From: Halomonas campaniensis
Lineage (GTDB): Bacteria; Pseudomonadota; Gammaproteobacteria; Pseudomonadales; Halomonadaceae
Length of the DNA stretch: 64,000 nucleotides
Reading direction: 5' to 3'
Assembly: GCF_014193375.1 (NCBI RefSeq)
Contig: NZ_JACHZF010000009.1
Span: 62,001 to 126,000, forward strand
A model generated the notes under the pieces. That model had not been told where the DNA came from. It did not search any database and saw only the letters and a program-made list of their open reading frames with translations. A program made the translations under genes and the position numbers. Numbering within the stretch: position 1 is the stretch's first letter; each line of letters opens with the position of its first letter. Shown in pieces: positions 48,399 to 58,612 of the stretch.

Positions 48399-48429
48399 CA
48401 GGGCCGGTCGCCGCAGGGCGCCGGCCCTG
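48399..48429 (+). terminator. Hairpin between alaS and lysC
   Basis: CAGGGCCGG pairs with CCGGCCCTG (9 bp, 13-nt loop), followed only by TTCG. It is probably a partial terminator or a processing site between the two genes. Confidence 0.55.
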
Positions 48430-48494
48430 TTCGTAGAGAGTCACCTTTCACTCATCCGGGCGCACGCGCCCGACTCACGAGGGAAAAATCGCAG

Positions 48495-49745
48495 ATGGCA
48501 CTATACGTACAGAAATTCGGCGGCACCTCGGTGGGCTCCGTGGAGCGCATCAAGGCCGTGGCCGAGAAGGTCAAGGGCTTCCGCGACAACGGCCACCAGG
48601 TCGTGGTCGTGGTCTCCGCCATGAGCGGCGAGACCAACCGCCTGATCGGCATGGCCAACGAGATCAACGACGAGCCGACGCCGCGGGAGATGGACATGCT
48701 GGTCTCTACCGGCGAGCAGGTCACCATCTCGCTGCTGGCCATGGCCCTGCACAAGCTCGGCGTGCCGGCTACCTCCTATACCGGTTCCCAGGTGGGCATC
48801 CTCACCGACAGCGCCCACACCAAGGCGCGTATCCAGCGTATCGAGACCGACGAGATGCGCGAGGACCTGGACGAGGGCAAGGTGGTGGTGGTGGCCGGCT
48901 TCCAGGGGGTGGATGAGGAGGGCAACATCACCACCCTCGGCCGTGGCGGTTCCGATACCACCGGCGTGGCCCTGGCCGCGGCCCTGGGCGCCGACGAGTG
49001 CCAGATCTACACCGATGTGGATGGCGTCTACACCACCGACCCCCGCGTCTGCTCCAAGGCCCAGCGCCTCGACACCATCACCGTCGAGGAGATGCTGGAG
49101 CTGGCGAGCCTGGGCTCCAAGGTCCTGCAGATTCGCGCCGTCGAATTTGCCGGCAAGTACAATGTCGCGCTGCGCGTGCTGTCCAGCTTCGAGGATGGCC
49201 CCGGCACCCTGATCGTTGCAGACTCCGACCAAGACGAGGACTCCATGGAAGAACCGCTGATCTCCGGCATCGCCTTCACCGCCAACGAAGCCAAGCTGAC
49301 CCTGCTCAACACCCCCGACGTGCCGGGCGTGGCCTCGCGCATCCTCGGGCCGATCGCCGATGCCAACATCGAGATCGACATGATCGTCCAGAACGTGGCG
49401 CCGGCCGGTGACTACACCGACTTCACCTTCACCGTCGCCAAGGGCGACTACAAGCAGACCATGAAGATCCTCCAGGAGCAGGTGATTCCCGACCTGGGCG
49501 GCGGCGAACTGCGTGGCGACGACAACATCGCCAAGGTCTCCCTGGTGGGGGTGGGCATGCGTTCCCATGCCGGGGTCGCCTCGAAGTTCTTCCGCGTGCT
49601 GGCCGACGAGAACATCAACATCCGCATGGTCTCCACCTCCGAGATCAAGATCTCCGTGGTGATCGACGAGAAGCACATGGAGCTGGCGGTCAAGGCGCTG
49701 CACAAGGCCTTCGGCCTCGACAAGAGCGATATCGAAAGCGAATAA
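48495..49745 (+). CDS. lysC: Aspartate kinase
   Basis: Phosphorylates aspartate, the entry to lysine, threonine, methionine and, in halophiles, ectoine synthesis. The 416 residues have the kinase domain ([47 protein letters not shown]) and two ACT regulatory domains ([18 protein letters not shown] and [19 protein letters not shown]). ATG 48495 follows GAGGGA. The internal GTG/ATG pattern would allow a separate beta subunit, as in alpha2-beta2 aspartokinases, which I infer only weakly. The place between alaS and csrA is conserved. Confidence 0.97.
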   Translation: MALYVQKFGGTSVGSVERIKAVAEKVKGFRDNGHQVVVVVSAMSGETNRLIGMANEINDEPTPREMDMLVSTGEQVTISLLAMALHKLGVPATSYTGSQVGILTDSAHTKARIQRIETDEMREDLDEGKVVVVAGFQGVDEEGNITTLGRGGSDTTGVALAAALGADECQIYTDVDGVYTTDPRVCSKAQRLDTITVEEMLELASLGSKVLQIRAVEFAGKYNVALRVLSSFEDGPGTLIVADSDQDEDSMEEPLISGIAFTANEAKLTLLNTPDVPGVASRILGPIADANIEIDMIVQNVAPAGDYTDFTFTVAKGDYKQTMKILQEQVIPDLGGGELRGDDNIAKVSLVGVGMRSHAGVASKFFRVLADENINIRMVSTSEIKISVVIDEKHMELAVKALHKAFGLDKSDIESE

Positions 49746-49854
49746 GGCCTGCCCCGGGGCGCCGGCACCATCTACGCTGACAGGGAAACCCGTGACGCGC
49801 CGTGCACGGCGCTTCCCTTCTGCAGGGGCGCCGGTGTGTCATGGCTCCGATGCA

Positions 49855-49884
49855 TTGGTCACGGAGGACGTCATGCCACATAAT
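49855..49884 (+). promoter_or_regulatory. Possible csrA promoter
   Basis: TTGGTC (49855-49860) and CATAAT (49879-49884, 5 of 6 matches) with an 18-bp spacer, 74 bp before the csrA ATG. Tentative. Confidence 0.4.
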
Positions 49885-49958
49885 GAGGCGGCGCGGTTCC
49901 ATCGGCGTGTATCCCGTTGCCGGAAAGCCTTAGAACAAGCCTGAGAAGGAGATCAGCC

Positions 49959-50156
49959 ATGCTCATCCTGACCCGCCGAGTCGGCGAGACCCTGATGATC
50001 GGAGATGACATCACCGTTACGGTCCTGGGTGTGAAGGGAAACCAGGTCCGTATCGGCGTCAACGCCCCCAAGGACGTCGCCGTGCATCGCGAGGAGATCT
50101 ACCAGCGCATCCAGCGCGAGAAGGCCGAGGAGGGCAGCGGCGGCCAGGAAGGGTGA
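49959..50156 (+). CDS. csrA: Carbon storage regulator CsrA (RsmA)
   Basis: Dimeric RNA-binding protein that acts on mRNAs with A(N)GGA sites, usually blocking translation. The 65 residues are complete: [17 protein letters not shown], with beta-1 Leu-Thr-Arg-Arg of the RNA-binding face, the [19 protein letters not shown] core and the RNA-contacting Arg in [16 protein letters not shown] lies 9 nt before the ATG and itself contains a GGA, which would permit autoregulation. A likely sequestering RNA is encoded at 39893-40064. Confidence 0.98.
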   Translation: MLILTRRVGETLMIGDDITVTVLGVKGNQVRIGVNAPKDVAVHREEIYQRIQREKAEEGSGGQEG

Positions 50157-50204
50157 ATGTCCTGCCGGCGCAACGGCCCTGCTGAAAAAAGACGCCGGGG
50201 TCGC

Positions 50205-50233
50205 TGGACAAAGGCCTTCAGAAACGGTAAGAT
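50205..50233 (+). promoter_or_regulatory. Promoter of the tRNA-Ser/tRNA-Arg cluster
   Basis: TGGACA (5 of 6 to TTGACA) and TAAGAT (4 of 6) are exactly 17 bp apart, and the -10 ends 18 bp before tRNA-Ser. The GC-rich discriminator after the -10 is the type seen at stable-RNA promoters. Confidence 0.65.
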
Positions 50234-50251
50234 ATGCGCCGTGTCGATGAG

Positions 50252-50346
<95 letters not shown>

Positions 50347-50365
50347 TTCGACGCATGAAGATCAA

Positions 50366-50442
50366 GCGCCCGTAGCTCAGCTGGATAGAGTACCTGACTA
50401 CGAATCAGGTGGTCGGAGGTTCGAATCCTCCCGGGCGCGCCA
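50366..50442 (+). tRNA. tRNA-Arg (anticodon ACG), copy 1
   Basis: 77 nt with encoded CCA. The acceptor GCGCCCG pairs with CGGGCGC; the D-arm reads GCTCAGCTGGATAGAGT, the anticodon stem-loop CCTGA-CTACGAA-TCAGG and the T-loop GTTCGAATC. The ACG anticodon is expected to be edited to ICG. Confidence 0.97.
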
Positions 50443-50492
50443 TCTTCCTCCAGGTTCCACGTGATGGCGATTCACGCTAACCCTCGCTCTAC

Positions 50493-50569
50493 GCGCCCGT
50501 AGCTCAGCTGGATAGAGTACCTGACTACGAATCAGGTGGTCGGAGGTTCGAATCCTCCCGGGCGCGCCA
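50493..50569 (+). tRNA. tRNA-Arg (anticodon ACG), copy 2
   Basis: Identical in sequence to the copy at 50366-50442, 50 bp further on, including the CCA end. Same transcription unit. Confidence 0.97.
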
Positions 50570-50575
50570 GATTTC

Positions 50576-50602
50576 GACCCGTCCTCCTCGCGAGGGCGGG
50601 TC
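50576..50602 (+). terminator. Hairpin behind the tRNA cluster
   Basis: GACCCGTCCTC pairs with GAGGGCGGGTC (one G-T pair, 5-nt loop) just after the second tRNA-Arg, followed by a broken T-rich stretch. Confidence 0.7.
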
Positions 50603-50690
50603 TTCTGCTTTCGGGCTCGAGCCGGGCCCACCCCTTTCTGCTAGCTGGATCGACGGCGTGCGAGCGCACGGGTCGATTCCGCGATCGTTT

Positions 50691-50729
50691 GAGGCGCCGT
50701 CACTTCCGTGACGTGCGCCTCTTTTTTTT
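50691..50729 (+). terminator. Strong intrinsic terminator before dusC
   Basis: GAGGCGC-CGTCAC / GTGACG-T-GCGCCTC (13 paired bases with one bulged T, TTCC loop) runs into eight T residues. It closes any plus-strand read-through from the tRNAs. The 88 bp between the two hairpins hold nothing recognisable. Confidence 0.88.
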
Positions 50730-50754
50730 CTTCATCGTCTCCCAGCGCCCCGGC

Positions 50755-51780
50755 TCAGGCGGGCTGCGCAGCGTTTGCCTGGCGCGCGTCATCGGCCGCC
50801 AGGCCGAGCAGCAGGTCGTCCAGCCGGGTGAGACGCTTCAGCGAGGCGAAGCGGCGTGCCGCCTCGGCATCCCGGGCGCGCATCTGGTTGAGCCACTGCT
50901 TGACCAGCGAGGCGACCACGCGCTCGGGAAGTGTGCTACGCTGCAATGCAGCAAAGCGGGCGAGGATCTCGGCCCGTGCCCGCCAGGGCGTCGCGGGCAG
51001 GGTCTCGCCGGTGGCCTGCCAGTGGCGGATGCGGTGGGCGAGCCAGGGGTCGGCCAGGGCCCCGCGCCCCAGCATCACGTCGTCGCACCCCGAGAGGGTG
51101 CGGGCACGCCAGTAGTCCTCCAGGCTCCAGATATCGCCATTGGCGACGACCGGAATCGAGAGGCGCCGGCGGATGCGGCCGATCCACTCCCAGTGGGCGG
51201 GCGGGCGGTAGCCCTCGTCGCGGGTGCGCCCATGCACGACCAGCTGACGGGCGCCGGCCTCCTGGGCCGCCAGGGCGCAGGCCAGCGCCAGGCGGCGATC
51301 CGCGAAGCCCAGGCGAACCTTGGCCGTCACCGGGATCGCCTGGCCCACGGCGTCATGGACCGCTGCCACGGCGTCATGCACGCGGCCAGGGTCGCGCAGC
51401 AGCGAGGCGCCGCCGTCGTGGCGGTTGACCAGCTTGGCGGGGCAGCCGAAGTTGAGGTCGAGGCTCACGGCGCCCAGGCGCAGCGCCTGGCGGGCGTTGG
51501 CGGCCAGCGCCTCGGGGTCGGAGCCGAGCAGCTGCAGGTGCACCGGCACGCCGCTGGGGGTGGCGACTTCGGGCAGTGTCAGCTCGGGGCAGTGCTTGTG
51601 GAAGACGCGGGGCGGCAGCCGGGCATCGACGACGCGCACGAACTCGGTGACCGCCCAGTCGAAGCCCGGCAGGCGGGTCAGCAGCGCCCGGGTATGGGCG
51701 TCGATGACCCCCTCCATCGGGGCGAGGCCGATGCGACCCGGTGCTCCTTGTAGTAAATTAACAACTCTGACTTCCACCAT
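50755..51780 (-). CDS. dusC: tRNA-dihydrouridine(16) synthase DusC-like
   Basis: FMN- and NADPH-dependent reduction of uridine in the tRNA D-loop. The 341 residues show the TIM-barrel start GRIGLAPMEGVIDAHTRALL, the DusC-like TEFVRVVDARLPPRVF, the catalytic cysteine in LNFGCPAKLVNRHDGG, and VHGRTRDEGYRPP and VVANGDIWSLEDYW. The TEFVRVVD stretch points to DusC rather than DusA/B. Its start is 116 bp from the divergent oad operon; it lies next to three tRNA genes, though this need not be functional. Confidence 0.93.
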   Translation of the reverse strand: MVEVRVVNLLQGAPGRIGLAPMEGVIDAHTRALLTRLPGFDWAVTEFVRVVDARLPPRVFHKHCPELTLPEVATPSGVPVHLQLLGSDPEALAANARQALRLGAVSLDLNFGCPAKLVNRHDGGASLLRDPGRVHDAVAAVHDAVGQAIPVTAKVRLGFADRRLALACALAAQEAGARQLVVHGRTRDEGYRPPAHWEWIGRIRRRLSIPVVANGDIWSLEDYWRARTLSGCDDVMLGRGALADPWLAHRIRHWQATGETLPATPWRARAEILARFAALQRSTLPERVVASLVKQWLNQMRARDAEAARRFASLKRLTRLDDLLLGLAADDARQANAAQPA

Positions 51781-51896
51781 GTCCCCATTGCAATCTGTCG
51801 TGAATGTGGCAGGTTATACCATCCGAAAAAATGCGCAATCCACCCTGTTGCTGAACGATCGGCGCAAGGTGGCGACAAGAATCAGGAGACCGCTGG

Positions 51897-52148
51897 ATGC
51901 AGGATATCGAGCTTCTACACGAGGGCCTGGCCCTGATGGGTCTCGGCATGGGGTTTGTTTTTGTTTTTCTTACCGTGCTGGTGATCACCACGACCCTCAT
52001 GTCGCTGACCCTCCGGCGCTTCGCGCCCGAGCCGGCCAAGCCCGCCAGCGGCAGCGCCCGTCCTCCGGCCCCGCGCCAGGAGGACGAGGAGCTGATGGTG
52101 GTGATTGGCGCCGCCCTGCATCGCTACCGTCAGCGCCATCGCCGCTGA
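51897..52148 (+). CDS. oadG: Oxaloacetate decarboxylase gamma subunit
   Basis: Small membrane subunit that holds the sodium-pumping oxaloacetate decarboxylase together. The 83 residues have one N-terminal membrane helix (LGMGFVFVFLTVLVITTTLMS), a Pro/Ala-rich linker and the C-terminal VVIGAALHRYRQRHRR. CAGGAG lies 7-9 nt before the ATG. First gene of oadG-oadA-oadB; divergent from dusC. Confidence 0.92.
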   Translation: MQDIELLHEGLALMGLGMGFVFVFLTVLVITTTLMSLTLRRFAPEPAKPASGSARPPAPRQEDEELMVVIGAALHRYRQRHRR

Positions 52149-52200
52149 CGGTCTCCCCCCTTTCGCCTTTCCGACTCCCTAAAATGACAAGGTCACTCCC

Positions 52201-54030
52201 ATGACTGACAACGCTCGCCCGCTCGGCATCACCGACGTCGTCCTGCGTGATGCCCACCAGTCGCTCTTCGCCACGCGCCTGCGCCTGGATGACATGCTGC
52301 CCATCGCCGAGAAGCTCGACCGCGTCGGCTTCTGGTCGCTCGAGTCCTGGGGGGGCGCCACCTTCGACGCCTGCATCCGCTACCTGGGCGAGGATCCCTG
52401 GGAGCGCATCCGCGAGCTCAAGGCGGCCATGCCCAACACCCCCCAGCAGATGCTGCTGCGCGGACAGAACCTGCTGGGCTATCGCCACTACGCCGATGAC
52501 GTGGTGGACCGCTTCGTCGAGCGCGCGAAGACCAACGGCGTCGACGTGTTCCGCGTCTTCGACGCCATGAACGACCCGCGCAACCTGGAGCGCGCCATCC
52601 AGGCGGTGCGCGACGTCGAGGGCCACGCCCAGGGCACGCTCTCCTATACCGTGAGCCCGGTGCATACCCTGGACGGCTGGGTCGAGCTCGGCAAGACCAT
52701 CGCCGGCATGGGCGCCGATTCCCTGTGCATCAAGGACATGGCCGGCCTGCTCAAGCCCTACGATGCCTATGAGCTGGTGACCAAGCTCAAGGCCGCGGTG
52801 GACATCCCGATCCACATGCAGTGCCACGCCACCACCGGCCTCTCCACCTCCACCATCGTCAAGGCCGCCGAGGCCGGCATCGACAATGTCGACACCGCCA
52901 TCTCCTCGATGTCCATGACCTACGGCCACAGCCCCACCGAGTCGGTGGTGGCGATCCTCCAGGGCACCGAGCGCGACACCGGCCTGGACCTCGAGCTGCT
53001 CGAGGAGATCGCCGCCTACTTCCGCGAGGTGCGCAAGAAGTACGCCGCCTTCGAGGGCTCGCTGAAGGGCATCGACTCGCGCATCCTGATCGCCCAGGTG
53101 CCGGGCGGCATGCTCACCAACATGGAAGGCCAGCTCAAGGAGCAGGGCGCCGGCGACAAGCTCGACGACGTGCTCCAGGAGATCCCGCGGGTCCGCGAGG
53201 ACCTGGGCTTCATCCCGCTGGTCACCCCTACCTCGCAGATCGTCGGCACCCAGGCGGTGATGAACGTGATGATGGGCAGCCGCTACAAGTCGATCTCCAA
53301 GGAGGTCCAGGCGCTGCTCAAGGGCGAGTATGGCGCCGCGCCGGCCGAATTCAACCGGGAGCTGCAGGCCCGCGTGCTGGAGGGCAAGGCACCCATCACC
53401 TGCCGTCCCGCCGACCTGCTCGAGGCGGAGATGGACAAGCTGACCAAGGAGCTCAAGGAGAAGGCCAAGGCCGACGGCATCCGCCTGGCCGAGGGCGAGC
53501 GCACGATCGACGATGTGCTCACCTATGCGCTGTTCCCGCAGATCGGCCTGAAGTTCCTGAAGAACCGTGACAACCCCGACGCCTTCGAGCCGGCGCCCCA
53601 GGCCCCGGAGGCCGGCGCCAACCTGCCGGCCGCTTCGCCGCAGGCCGAGGCCAAGGCGCCTGCCGTCAGCGGCGGCGCGCCGGCCGGCCCCGAGACCTAC
53701 ACCGTCAAGGTCAACGGCAAGCAGTACGTGGTCGAGGTAGCCGAGGGCGGCGAGATCGGCCAGGTGGCCGAGAAGGACGCGGCCGCCACGCCCGCCGAGA
53801 GCGCCCCGGCGGCCCCGACCGGCGAGGCCATCACCGCGCCGCTGGCGGGCAATATCTTCAAGGTCAACGTGCGCGAGGGCGACAGCGTCGCCGAGGGCGA
53901 CGTGGTGATCATCCTCGAGGCCATGAAGATGGAGACCGAGGTGCGTGCGGCGAGCGCCGGCACCGTGTCGGCCATCAAGGTCAGCGAGGGCGACAGCGTC
54001 GCCGTCGGTGACGTCCTGATCGAGCTCTGA
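52201..54030 (+). CDS. oadA: Oxaloacetate decarboxylase alpha subunit
   Basis: Carboxyltransferase and biotin-carrier subunit: moves CO2 from oxaloacetate to biotin. The 609 residues begin with [20 protein letters not shown], continue with the TIM-barrel metal site ([17 protein letters not shown]), a PYC/OADA domain, an Ala/Pro-rich linker (about 465-500) and a C-terminal biotinyl domain with the acceptor lysine in [10 protein letters not shown]. Lies 52 bp after oadG and 11 bp before oadB. The neighbouring oadB makes a sodium pump more likely than pyruvate carboxylase subunit B. Confidence 0.96.
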   Translation: MTDNARPLGITDVVLRDAHQSLFATRLRLDDMLPIAEKLDRVGFWSLESWGGATFDACIRYLGEDPWERIRELKAAMPNTPQQMLLRGQNLLGYRHYADDVVDRFVERAKTNGVDVFRVFDAMNDPRNLERAIQAVRDVEGHAQGTLSYTVSPVHTLDGWVELGKTIAGMGADSLCIKDMAGLLKPYDAYELVTKLKAAVDIPIHMQCHATTGLSTSTIVKAAEAGIDNVDTAISSMSMTYGHSPTESVVAILQGTERDTGLDLELLEEIAAYFREVRKKYAAFEGSLKGIDSRILIAQVPGGMLTNMEGQLKEQGAGDKLDDVLQEIPRVREDLGFIPLVTPTSQIVGTQAVMNVMMGSRYKSISKEVQALLKGEYGAAPAEFNRELQARVLEGKAPITCRPADLLEAEMDKLTKELKEKAKADGIRLAEGERTIDDVLTYALFPQIGLKFLKNRDNPDAFEPAPQAPEAGANLPAASPQAEAKAPAVSGGAPAGPETYTVKVNGKQYVVEVAEGGEIGQVAEKDAAATPAESAPAAPTGEAITAPLAGNIFKVNVREGDSVAEGDVVIILEAMKMETEVRAASAGTVSAIKVSEGDSVAVGDVLIEL

Positions 54031-54041
54031 GGGGCCTTCCC

Positions 54042-55364
54042 ATGGATAAGCTGGTAACCCTCTGGTACGGCTCGGGGGCCTACAACCTGACCCCCGGCCA
54101 GGCCGTGATGATCCTGGTCGGGCTGGGGCTGCTGTATCTCGCCATCGCCAAGAAGTTCGAGCCGCTGCTGCTGGTGCCGATCGGCTTCGCCGGCATCCTC
54201 GCCAATATCCCCGAGGCGGGTCTTGCCATCTCGGCGCTGGACCAGGCCATCGAGGTGGCGCGCCCCGCGGTGCTGCAGCAGATCGCCGCCGCCCTCGGGG
54301 CCACCCTCGACCCGCTGGCCGGTGAGGAGGCCTGGCGCAGCACCCTGAAGCTGATCGTCGATGGCGGCGCCTCGCCGGACCAGCTGCGGGCCGCCAAGGA
54401 CGTGGCCATGAACGTCGGCTACGGCGACGGCCTGCTCTACGTCTTCTACAAGGTCGCCGTGGAGTCCGGCATCGCCCCGCTGATCATCTTCATGGGCGTG
54501 GGCGCGATGACCGACTTCGGCCCGCTGCTGGCCAACCCGCGGACCCTGTTCCTGGGCGCGGCCGCGCAGTTCGGCATCTTCGCCACCCTGTTCGGCGCGG
54601 TGGGCATGTCGGCCATGGGCTGGATGGACTTCTCGCTCAACCAGGCCGCCGCCATCGGCATCATCGGCGGCGCCGACGGCCCCACCTCGATCTACGTGTC
54701 GAGCGTGCTGGCGCCGGAGCTGCTGGGTGCCATCGCGGTGGCCGCCTACGCCTACATGGCGCTGGTGCCGATGATCCAGCCGCCGATCATGAAGCTCTTG
54801 ACCAGCAGGAAGGAGCGCGAGATCACCATGACGCAGCTGCGTCCGGTGTCGAAGCTCGAGAAGATCGTCTTCCCGCTGGCCCTGCTGGTGCTGGTGGCGC
54901 TGTTCCTGCCGGATGCCTCGCCGCTGCTGGGGATGTTCTGCTTCGGCAACCTGATGCGCGAGTGTGGCGTGGTGGAACGTCTGACCGACACCGCCCAGAA
55001 CGCCCTGATCAACATCGTCACCATCGTGCTGGGCCTGGCCGTAGGCTCCAAGCTGATGGCCGAGAGCTTCCTGGCGGTGGAGACCCTGGGCATCATGGGG
55101 CTGGGCATGGTGGCCTTCGCCATCGGCACCGCGGCCGGGGTGCTGATGGCCAAGCTGATGAACCTGGTCAGCAAGATGCCGATCAACCCCCTGATCGGCG
55201 CCGCCGGCGTCTCCGCGGTGCCCATGGCAGCCCGGGTCGCCAACAAGGTGGGGCTGGAATCCAACCCGCACAACTTCCTGCTGATGCACGCCATGGGGCC
55301 CAACGTGGCCGGGGTGATCGGCTCGGCGGTGGCCGCGGGGGTGATGATCAAGTACCTGGGCTGA
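54042..55364 (+). CDS. oadB: Oxaloacetate decarboxylase beta subunit (sodium pump)
   Basis: Polytopic membrane subunit that decarboxylates carboxybiotin and exports two Na+. The 440 residues hold about nine hydrophobic segments, the conserved [23 protein letters not shown] and the ion-binding [16 protein letters not shown] with its essential Asp. The C-terminus has [24 protein letters not shown]. In a halophile the enzyme could build sodium-motive force or drive gluconeogenic balance; direction here is inferred. Ends 37 bp before a strong hairpin. Confidence 0.96.
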   Translation: MDKLVTLWYGSGAYNLTPGQAVMILVGLGLLYLAIAKKFEPLLLVPIGFAGILANIPEAGLAISALDQAIEVARPAVLQQIAAALGATLDPLAGEEAWRSTLKLIVDGGASPDQLRAAKDVAMNVGYGDGLLYVFYKVAVESGIAPLIIFMGVGAMTDFGPLLANPRTLFLGAAAQFGIFATLFGAVGMSAMGWMDFSLNQAAAIGIIGGADGPTSIYVSSVLAPELLGAIAVAAYAYMALVPMIQPPIMKLLTSRKEREITMTQLRPVSKLEKIVFPLALLVLVALFLPDASPLLGMFCFGNLMRECGVVERLTDTAQNALINIVTIVLGLAVGSKLMAESFLAVETLGIMGLGMVAFAIGTAAGVLMAKLMNLVSKMPINPLIGAAGVSAVPMAARVANKVGLESNPHNFLLMHAMGPNVAGVIGSAVAAGVMIKYLG

Positions 55365-55400
55365 GGCCCACCGGTACCCCATGCGGTACCTCCATGCCAA

Positions 55401-55432
55401 CGCCAACGGCGCCCCTCGGGGCGCCGTTGGCG
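55401..55432. terminator. Bidirectional hairpin between oadB and the ggt-like gene
   Basis: Nearly perfect inverted repeat with arms at 55401-55415 and 55418-55432 (CGCCAACGGCGCC opposite GGCGCCGTTGGCG). The genes converge here. No T-run. Confidence 0.78.
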
Positions 55433-55452
55433 TATCCGGGCCGGCGGTTACC

Positions 55453-57060
55453 TCACCAGGGCAGCACGGCTCCGTCGGTGCGGGGTTCGGTGCCGCCACA
55501 GAGCACCCCGGTCTCCGGGTCGCGCAGGATCACCTGGCCGCGGCCGAAGCTCAGGCTGTCGGCCACCTTGACGATGTGGTGGCCGCGGCGCGCCAGGGCC
55601 TGGGCCAGGTGGTCGGGGAAGTGCGGCTCGACCTCGACGGTCCTGCCCCGGGTCCACTTCCAGCGGGGCATGTCGAGGGCCGCCTGGGGGTTGAGGTGGT
55701 CGTCGAGCATCCCGGTGATCACCTGGACATGCCCCTGGGGCTGCATGAAGCCGCCCATCACCCCGAATGGCCCCACGGCCTCGCCGTCTCGGGTGATGAA
55801 GCCGGGGATGATGGTGTGGTAGGTGCGCTTGCCGGGCGCCAGGACATTGGGATGCTCGGGGTCCAGCGAGAAGGACCAGCCGCGGTTCTGCAGGCTGATG
55901 CCGGTGCCCGGGACCACGATCCCGGAGCCGAAGCCTTTGAAGTTGCTCTGGATGAACGACACCATGTTGCCGTCGGCATCGGCGGTGGCCAGGTAGACGG
56001 TGCCGCCCATGATCGGGTTGCCATGTACCGGGTCCAGCGCGGTGTCGCCGATCAGGCTGGCGCGGGCCTTGAGGTAGTCGTCGGCAAGCATCTGCTCGAC
56101 GCTCGGCCCCATGGCGTCCGCCTCGGTGATGTAGCGCAGGCCATCCACGTAGCCCAGCTTGGTGGCCTCGATGCGGCGATGCAGGGTCTCCACCGGGTCG
56201 CGTCCCTCCTCGCCCATGCGCTCGAGCATGCCGAGCGCCTGCAGCGCGATCATGCCGCTGCCGTTGGGGGGAATCTCCCAGATGTCGTGGCCGCGGTAGC
56301 GGGTGCTGATTGGCTCGACCCACTCGGGGCTGAAGTCGGCCAGGTCCTCGCGGCGCAGCAGGCCGCCATGCTCGCGGAAGAAGGCATCGATCCGGTCCGC
56401 CAGTTCCCCCTCATAGAAGTCTCGGGCGTGGCTCCCGGCAATGGCGCGCAGCGTGCGGGCGTGGTCCGGCGACGACCAGAGCTCGCCGGGACGCGGGGCA
56501 TGGCCCTTCGGCGCGAAGGTGGCGAACCAGGGCAGGAAGGCCGGATCGTCGTAGCGGGAATAGCTCTCGTGGGCGTCCTCCCACATCTGGTTGACGATCG
56601 GCGAGACCGGGAAGCCCTCCTCGGCCAGGGCGATGGCCGGGGCCAGCAGGTCGGCAAACGGCAGCTTGCCGAAGCGCTCGGAGAGGGCGGCCCAGGCGGC
56701 CGGTGCGCCCGGCACGGTCACCGGCAGCAGGCCGTGCTCGGGCACGCGCTCATGGCCCAGGGCCTGGATCGCCTCGGGGGTCGCGGCCCGGGGCGCCGGG
56801 CCGCTGGCGTTCAGGCCGTGGAGTGCGCCGTCGATCCACACGATGGCGAAGGCATCGCTGCCGATGCCGTTGGAGGTAGGCTCCACCACGGTCAGGGCCG
56901 CCGCCGTGGCGATGGCGGCATCCACGGCGTTGCCGCCCTGCTGCAGGATCTGCATGCCGGCCTGGGCGCCCAGGGGCTGCGAGGTGGCGACCATGCCGCG
57001 ACGGCCGAAGCTGGCGGTGCGTCGCGAAGGGCTCGGGTAGTAGCGTGCATCATGCCGCAT
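55453..57060 (-). CDS. Gamma-glutamyltransferase-family protein
   Basis: An Ntn-hydrolase of the GGT family, 535 residues. The autoprocessing Thr is the first residue of the small subunit in MGGTVYLATADADGN (about residue 350), and GGT marks such as GGNAVDAAIATAAALTVVEP, PGTGISLQNRGWSFS and GPFGVMGGFMQPQGHVQV are present. No signal peptide is visible, unlike classical periplasmic GGT, so a cytosolic hydrolase is likely. The substrate is unknown. It is 19 bp behind tctA in a transporter operon, suggesting that it acts on the imported compound. Confidence 0.9.
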   Translation of the reverse strand: MRHDARYYPSPSRRTASFGRRGMVATSQPLGAQAGMQILQQGGNAVDAAIATAAALTVVEPTSNGIGSDAFAIVWIDGALHGLNASGPAPRAATPEAIQALGHERVPEHGLLPVTVPGAPAAWAALSERFGKLPFADLLAPAIALAEEGFPVSPIVNQMWEDAHESYSRYDDPAFLPWFATFAPKGHAPRPGELWSSPDHARTLRAIAGSHARDFYEGELADRIDAFFREHGGLLRREDLADFSPEWVEPISTRYRGHDIWEIPPNGSGMIALQALGMLERMGEEGRDPVETLHRRIEATKLGYVDGLRYITEADAMGPSVEQMLADDYLKARASLIGDTALDPVHGNPIMGGTVYLATADADGNMVSFIQSNFKGFGSGIVVPGTGISLQNRGWSFSLDPEHPNVLAPGKRTYHTIIPGFITRDGEAVGPFGVMGGFMQPQGHVQVITGMLDDHLNPQAALDMPRWKWTRGRTVEVEPHFPDHLAQALARRGHHIVKVADSLSFGRGQVILRDPETGVLCGGTEPRTDGAVLPW

Positions 57061-57079
57061 GGAGAACTCCTTTGGTGGC

Positions 57080-58594
57080 TCAGGCGTCGGTGCGTCGCGC
57101 CGCGAGCTGGTTGCGTTGGATCTTGCGATTCTGGTAGAGCGAGAAGATGACCGAGGCCACGGCCAGGGCCAGGAACAGCGCCGAGAGGGGGCGGGTCAGG
57201 AAGGTCAGCCAGCTGCTGTCGAGCTCCAGGGCGCGGAACAGCTGGCGCTCCAGGTTGTTGCCCAGCACCACGCCGAGGATCAGCGGGGTCAGCGGCACCT
57301 CGGCCTTCCACAGCAGGTAGCCGAGGATGCCGAAGCCGAACAGCACCCAGATATCGAAGAGGTTGTTGTTCAGGGCATAGGAGCCGATGGCGCACAGCAT
57401 CAGCACCACCGGCACCAGGATCTGCTGGGGAATCAGCGAGATCTTGGCGAACCAGCGGACCAGCAGCAGCTGGCAGAGCACCATCACCACGGCCCCGATC
57501 AGCAGGCTGGCGTAGATCGCCCCCACCAGCACCGGGTTCTGCTCGAACATCAGCGGCCCCGGCGTGATCCCGTGAAGGATCAGCACCCCCATCATGATGG
57601 CCATGGGCAGGTCGCCGGGAATGCCCAGTGCCAGGGTCGGCACGAAGGCACCGCCGGCCACGGCGCTGTTGGAGGCCTCGGAGGCAACGATGCCGTCCGG
57701 GGTGCCGGTACCGAAGCGTTCCGGATGGCGCGAGAACTTCTTGGCCTGGTCGTAGCTGATGAAGTTGGCCACCGTGCCGCCGGTGCCGGGCAGGGCGCCG
57801 ACCAGGCTGCCGATCAGCGAGGAGCGCAGGGTGTTGAGCTTCTGGCCGGCCATGTCGCGAAGGATGCGGCCGTAGGGGATGGAGACGTTGGTATCCACCC
57901 CCCGGGCATCGCTCGGTTCGTCACGCAGCTTCTCGAGGTTGCCCATCAGCTGGGAGAAGGCAAAGATGCCGATCATCACCGGCAGGATCTCGAAGCCCGA
58001 GCTGAAGGCGGGCAGGCCGAAGTCGAAGCGCAGGTTGCTGTTGCGGTCGTAGCCCACGGTGGTGATCAGCAGGCCCAGTACCGCCGCGAGCAGCCCCTTC
58101 AGCAGGGCGCCGTTGGACAGCCCCGCCACCAGCGTCAGGGCGAAGATGATCAGCGCGGTGATCTCCCAGGGGCGGAAGTTCATGCTGAAACCGGCGATCA
58201 GCGGGCCGAAGAAGACCAGCACGGCCACGCTGATCAGGGTGCCGAGGAAGGAGGCCGCCACCCCGATGCCCAGGGCCCGCCCGGGTTCGCCCTTCTGGGC
58301 CATGGGGTAGCCGTCGTAGACGGTGGTGATCGAGGAGGGCGTGCCCGGGATGCCGAGCATCACCCCCGAGACGATCCCCCCCGAGTAGCCGCCGACGAAG
58401 ACCCCGACCATCAGCGAGACGCCGCTGACCGGGTCCATGGCGAAGGTGAAGGGGAAGACCACCAGGATCGCCATGGTGACGGTGAAGCCCGGGATGCTCC
58501 CGCCGATGATGCCGAACAGCACGCCGACCAGGATCAGCAGCAGCACCGAGGGGCTGCCGACCTGGGCGAGCGCTTGAAGAAAGAAGTCAGCCAT
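57080..58594 (-). CDS. Tripartite tricarboxylate transporter, large membrane subunit TctA
   Basis: Large permease of a TctCBA system. The 504 residues have about eleven membrane segments and the family motifs GVLFGIIGGSIPGFTVTMAI and IGSLVGALPGTGGTVANFISY (the repeated Gly-Pro-Gly motif), plus GIPGTPSSITTVYDGYPMA. The C-terminus is basic (QNRKIQRNQLAARRTDA). Gaps of 18 bp to tctB and 19 bp to the ggt-like gene mark one operon. Substrate not predictable. Confidence 0.94.
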   Translation of the reverse strand: MADFFLQALAQVGSPSVLLLILVGVLFGIIGGSIPGFTVTMAILVVFPFTFAMDPVSGVSLMVGVFVGGYSGGIVSGVMLGIPGTPSSITTVYDGYPMAQKGEPGRALGIGVAASFLGTLISVAVLVFFGPLIAGFSMNFRPWEITALIIFALTLVAGLSNGALLKGLLAAVLGLLITTVGYDRNSNLRFDFGLPAFSSGFEILPVMIGIFAFSQLMGNLEKLRDEPSDARGVDTNVSIPYGRILRDMAGQKLNTLRSSLIGSLVGALPGTGGTVANFISYDQAKKFSRHPERFGTGTPDGIVASEASNSAVAGGAFVPTLALGIPGDLPMAIMMGVLILHGITPGPLMFEQNPVLVGAIYASLLIGAVVMVLCQLLLVRWFAKISLIPQQILVPVVLMLCAIGSYALNNNLFDIWVLFGFGILGYLLWKAEVPLTPLILGVVLGNNLERQLFRALELDSSWLTFLTRPLSALFLALAVASVIFSLYQNRKIQRNQLAARRTDA

Positions 58595-58612
58595 GGGGCT
58601 CTCCGTGGTCGG

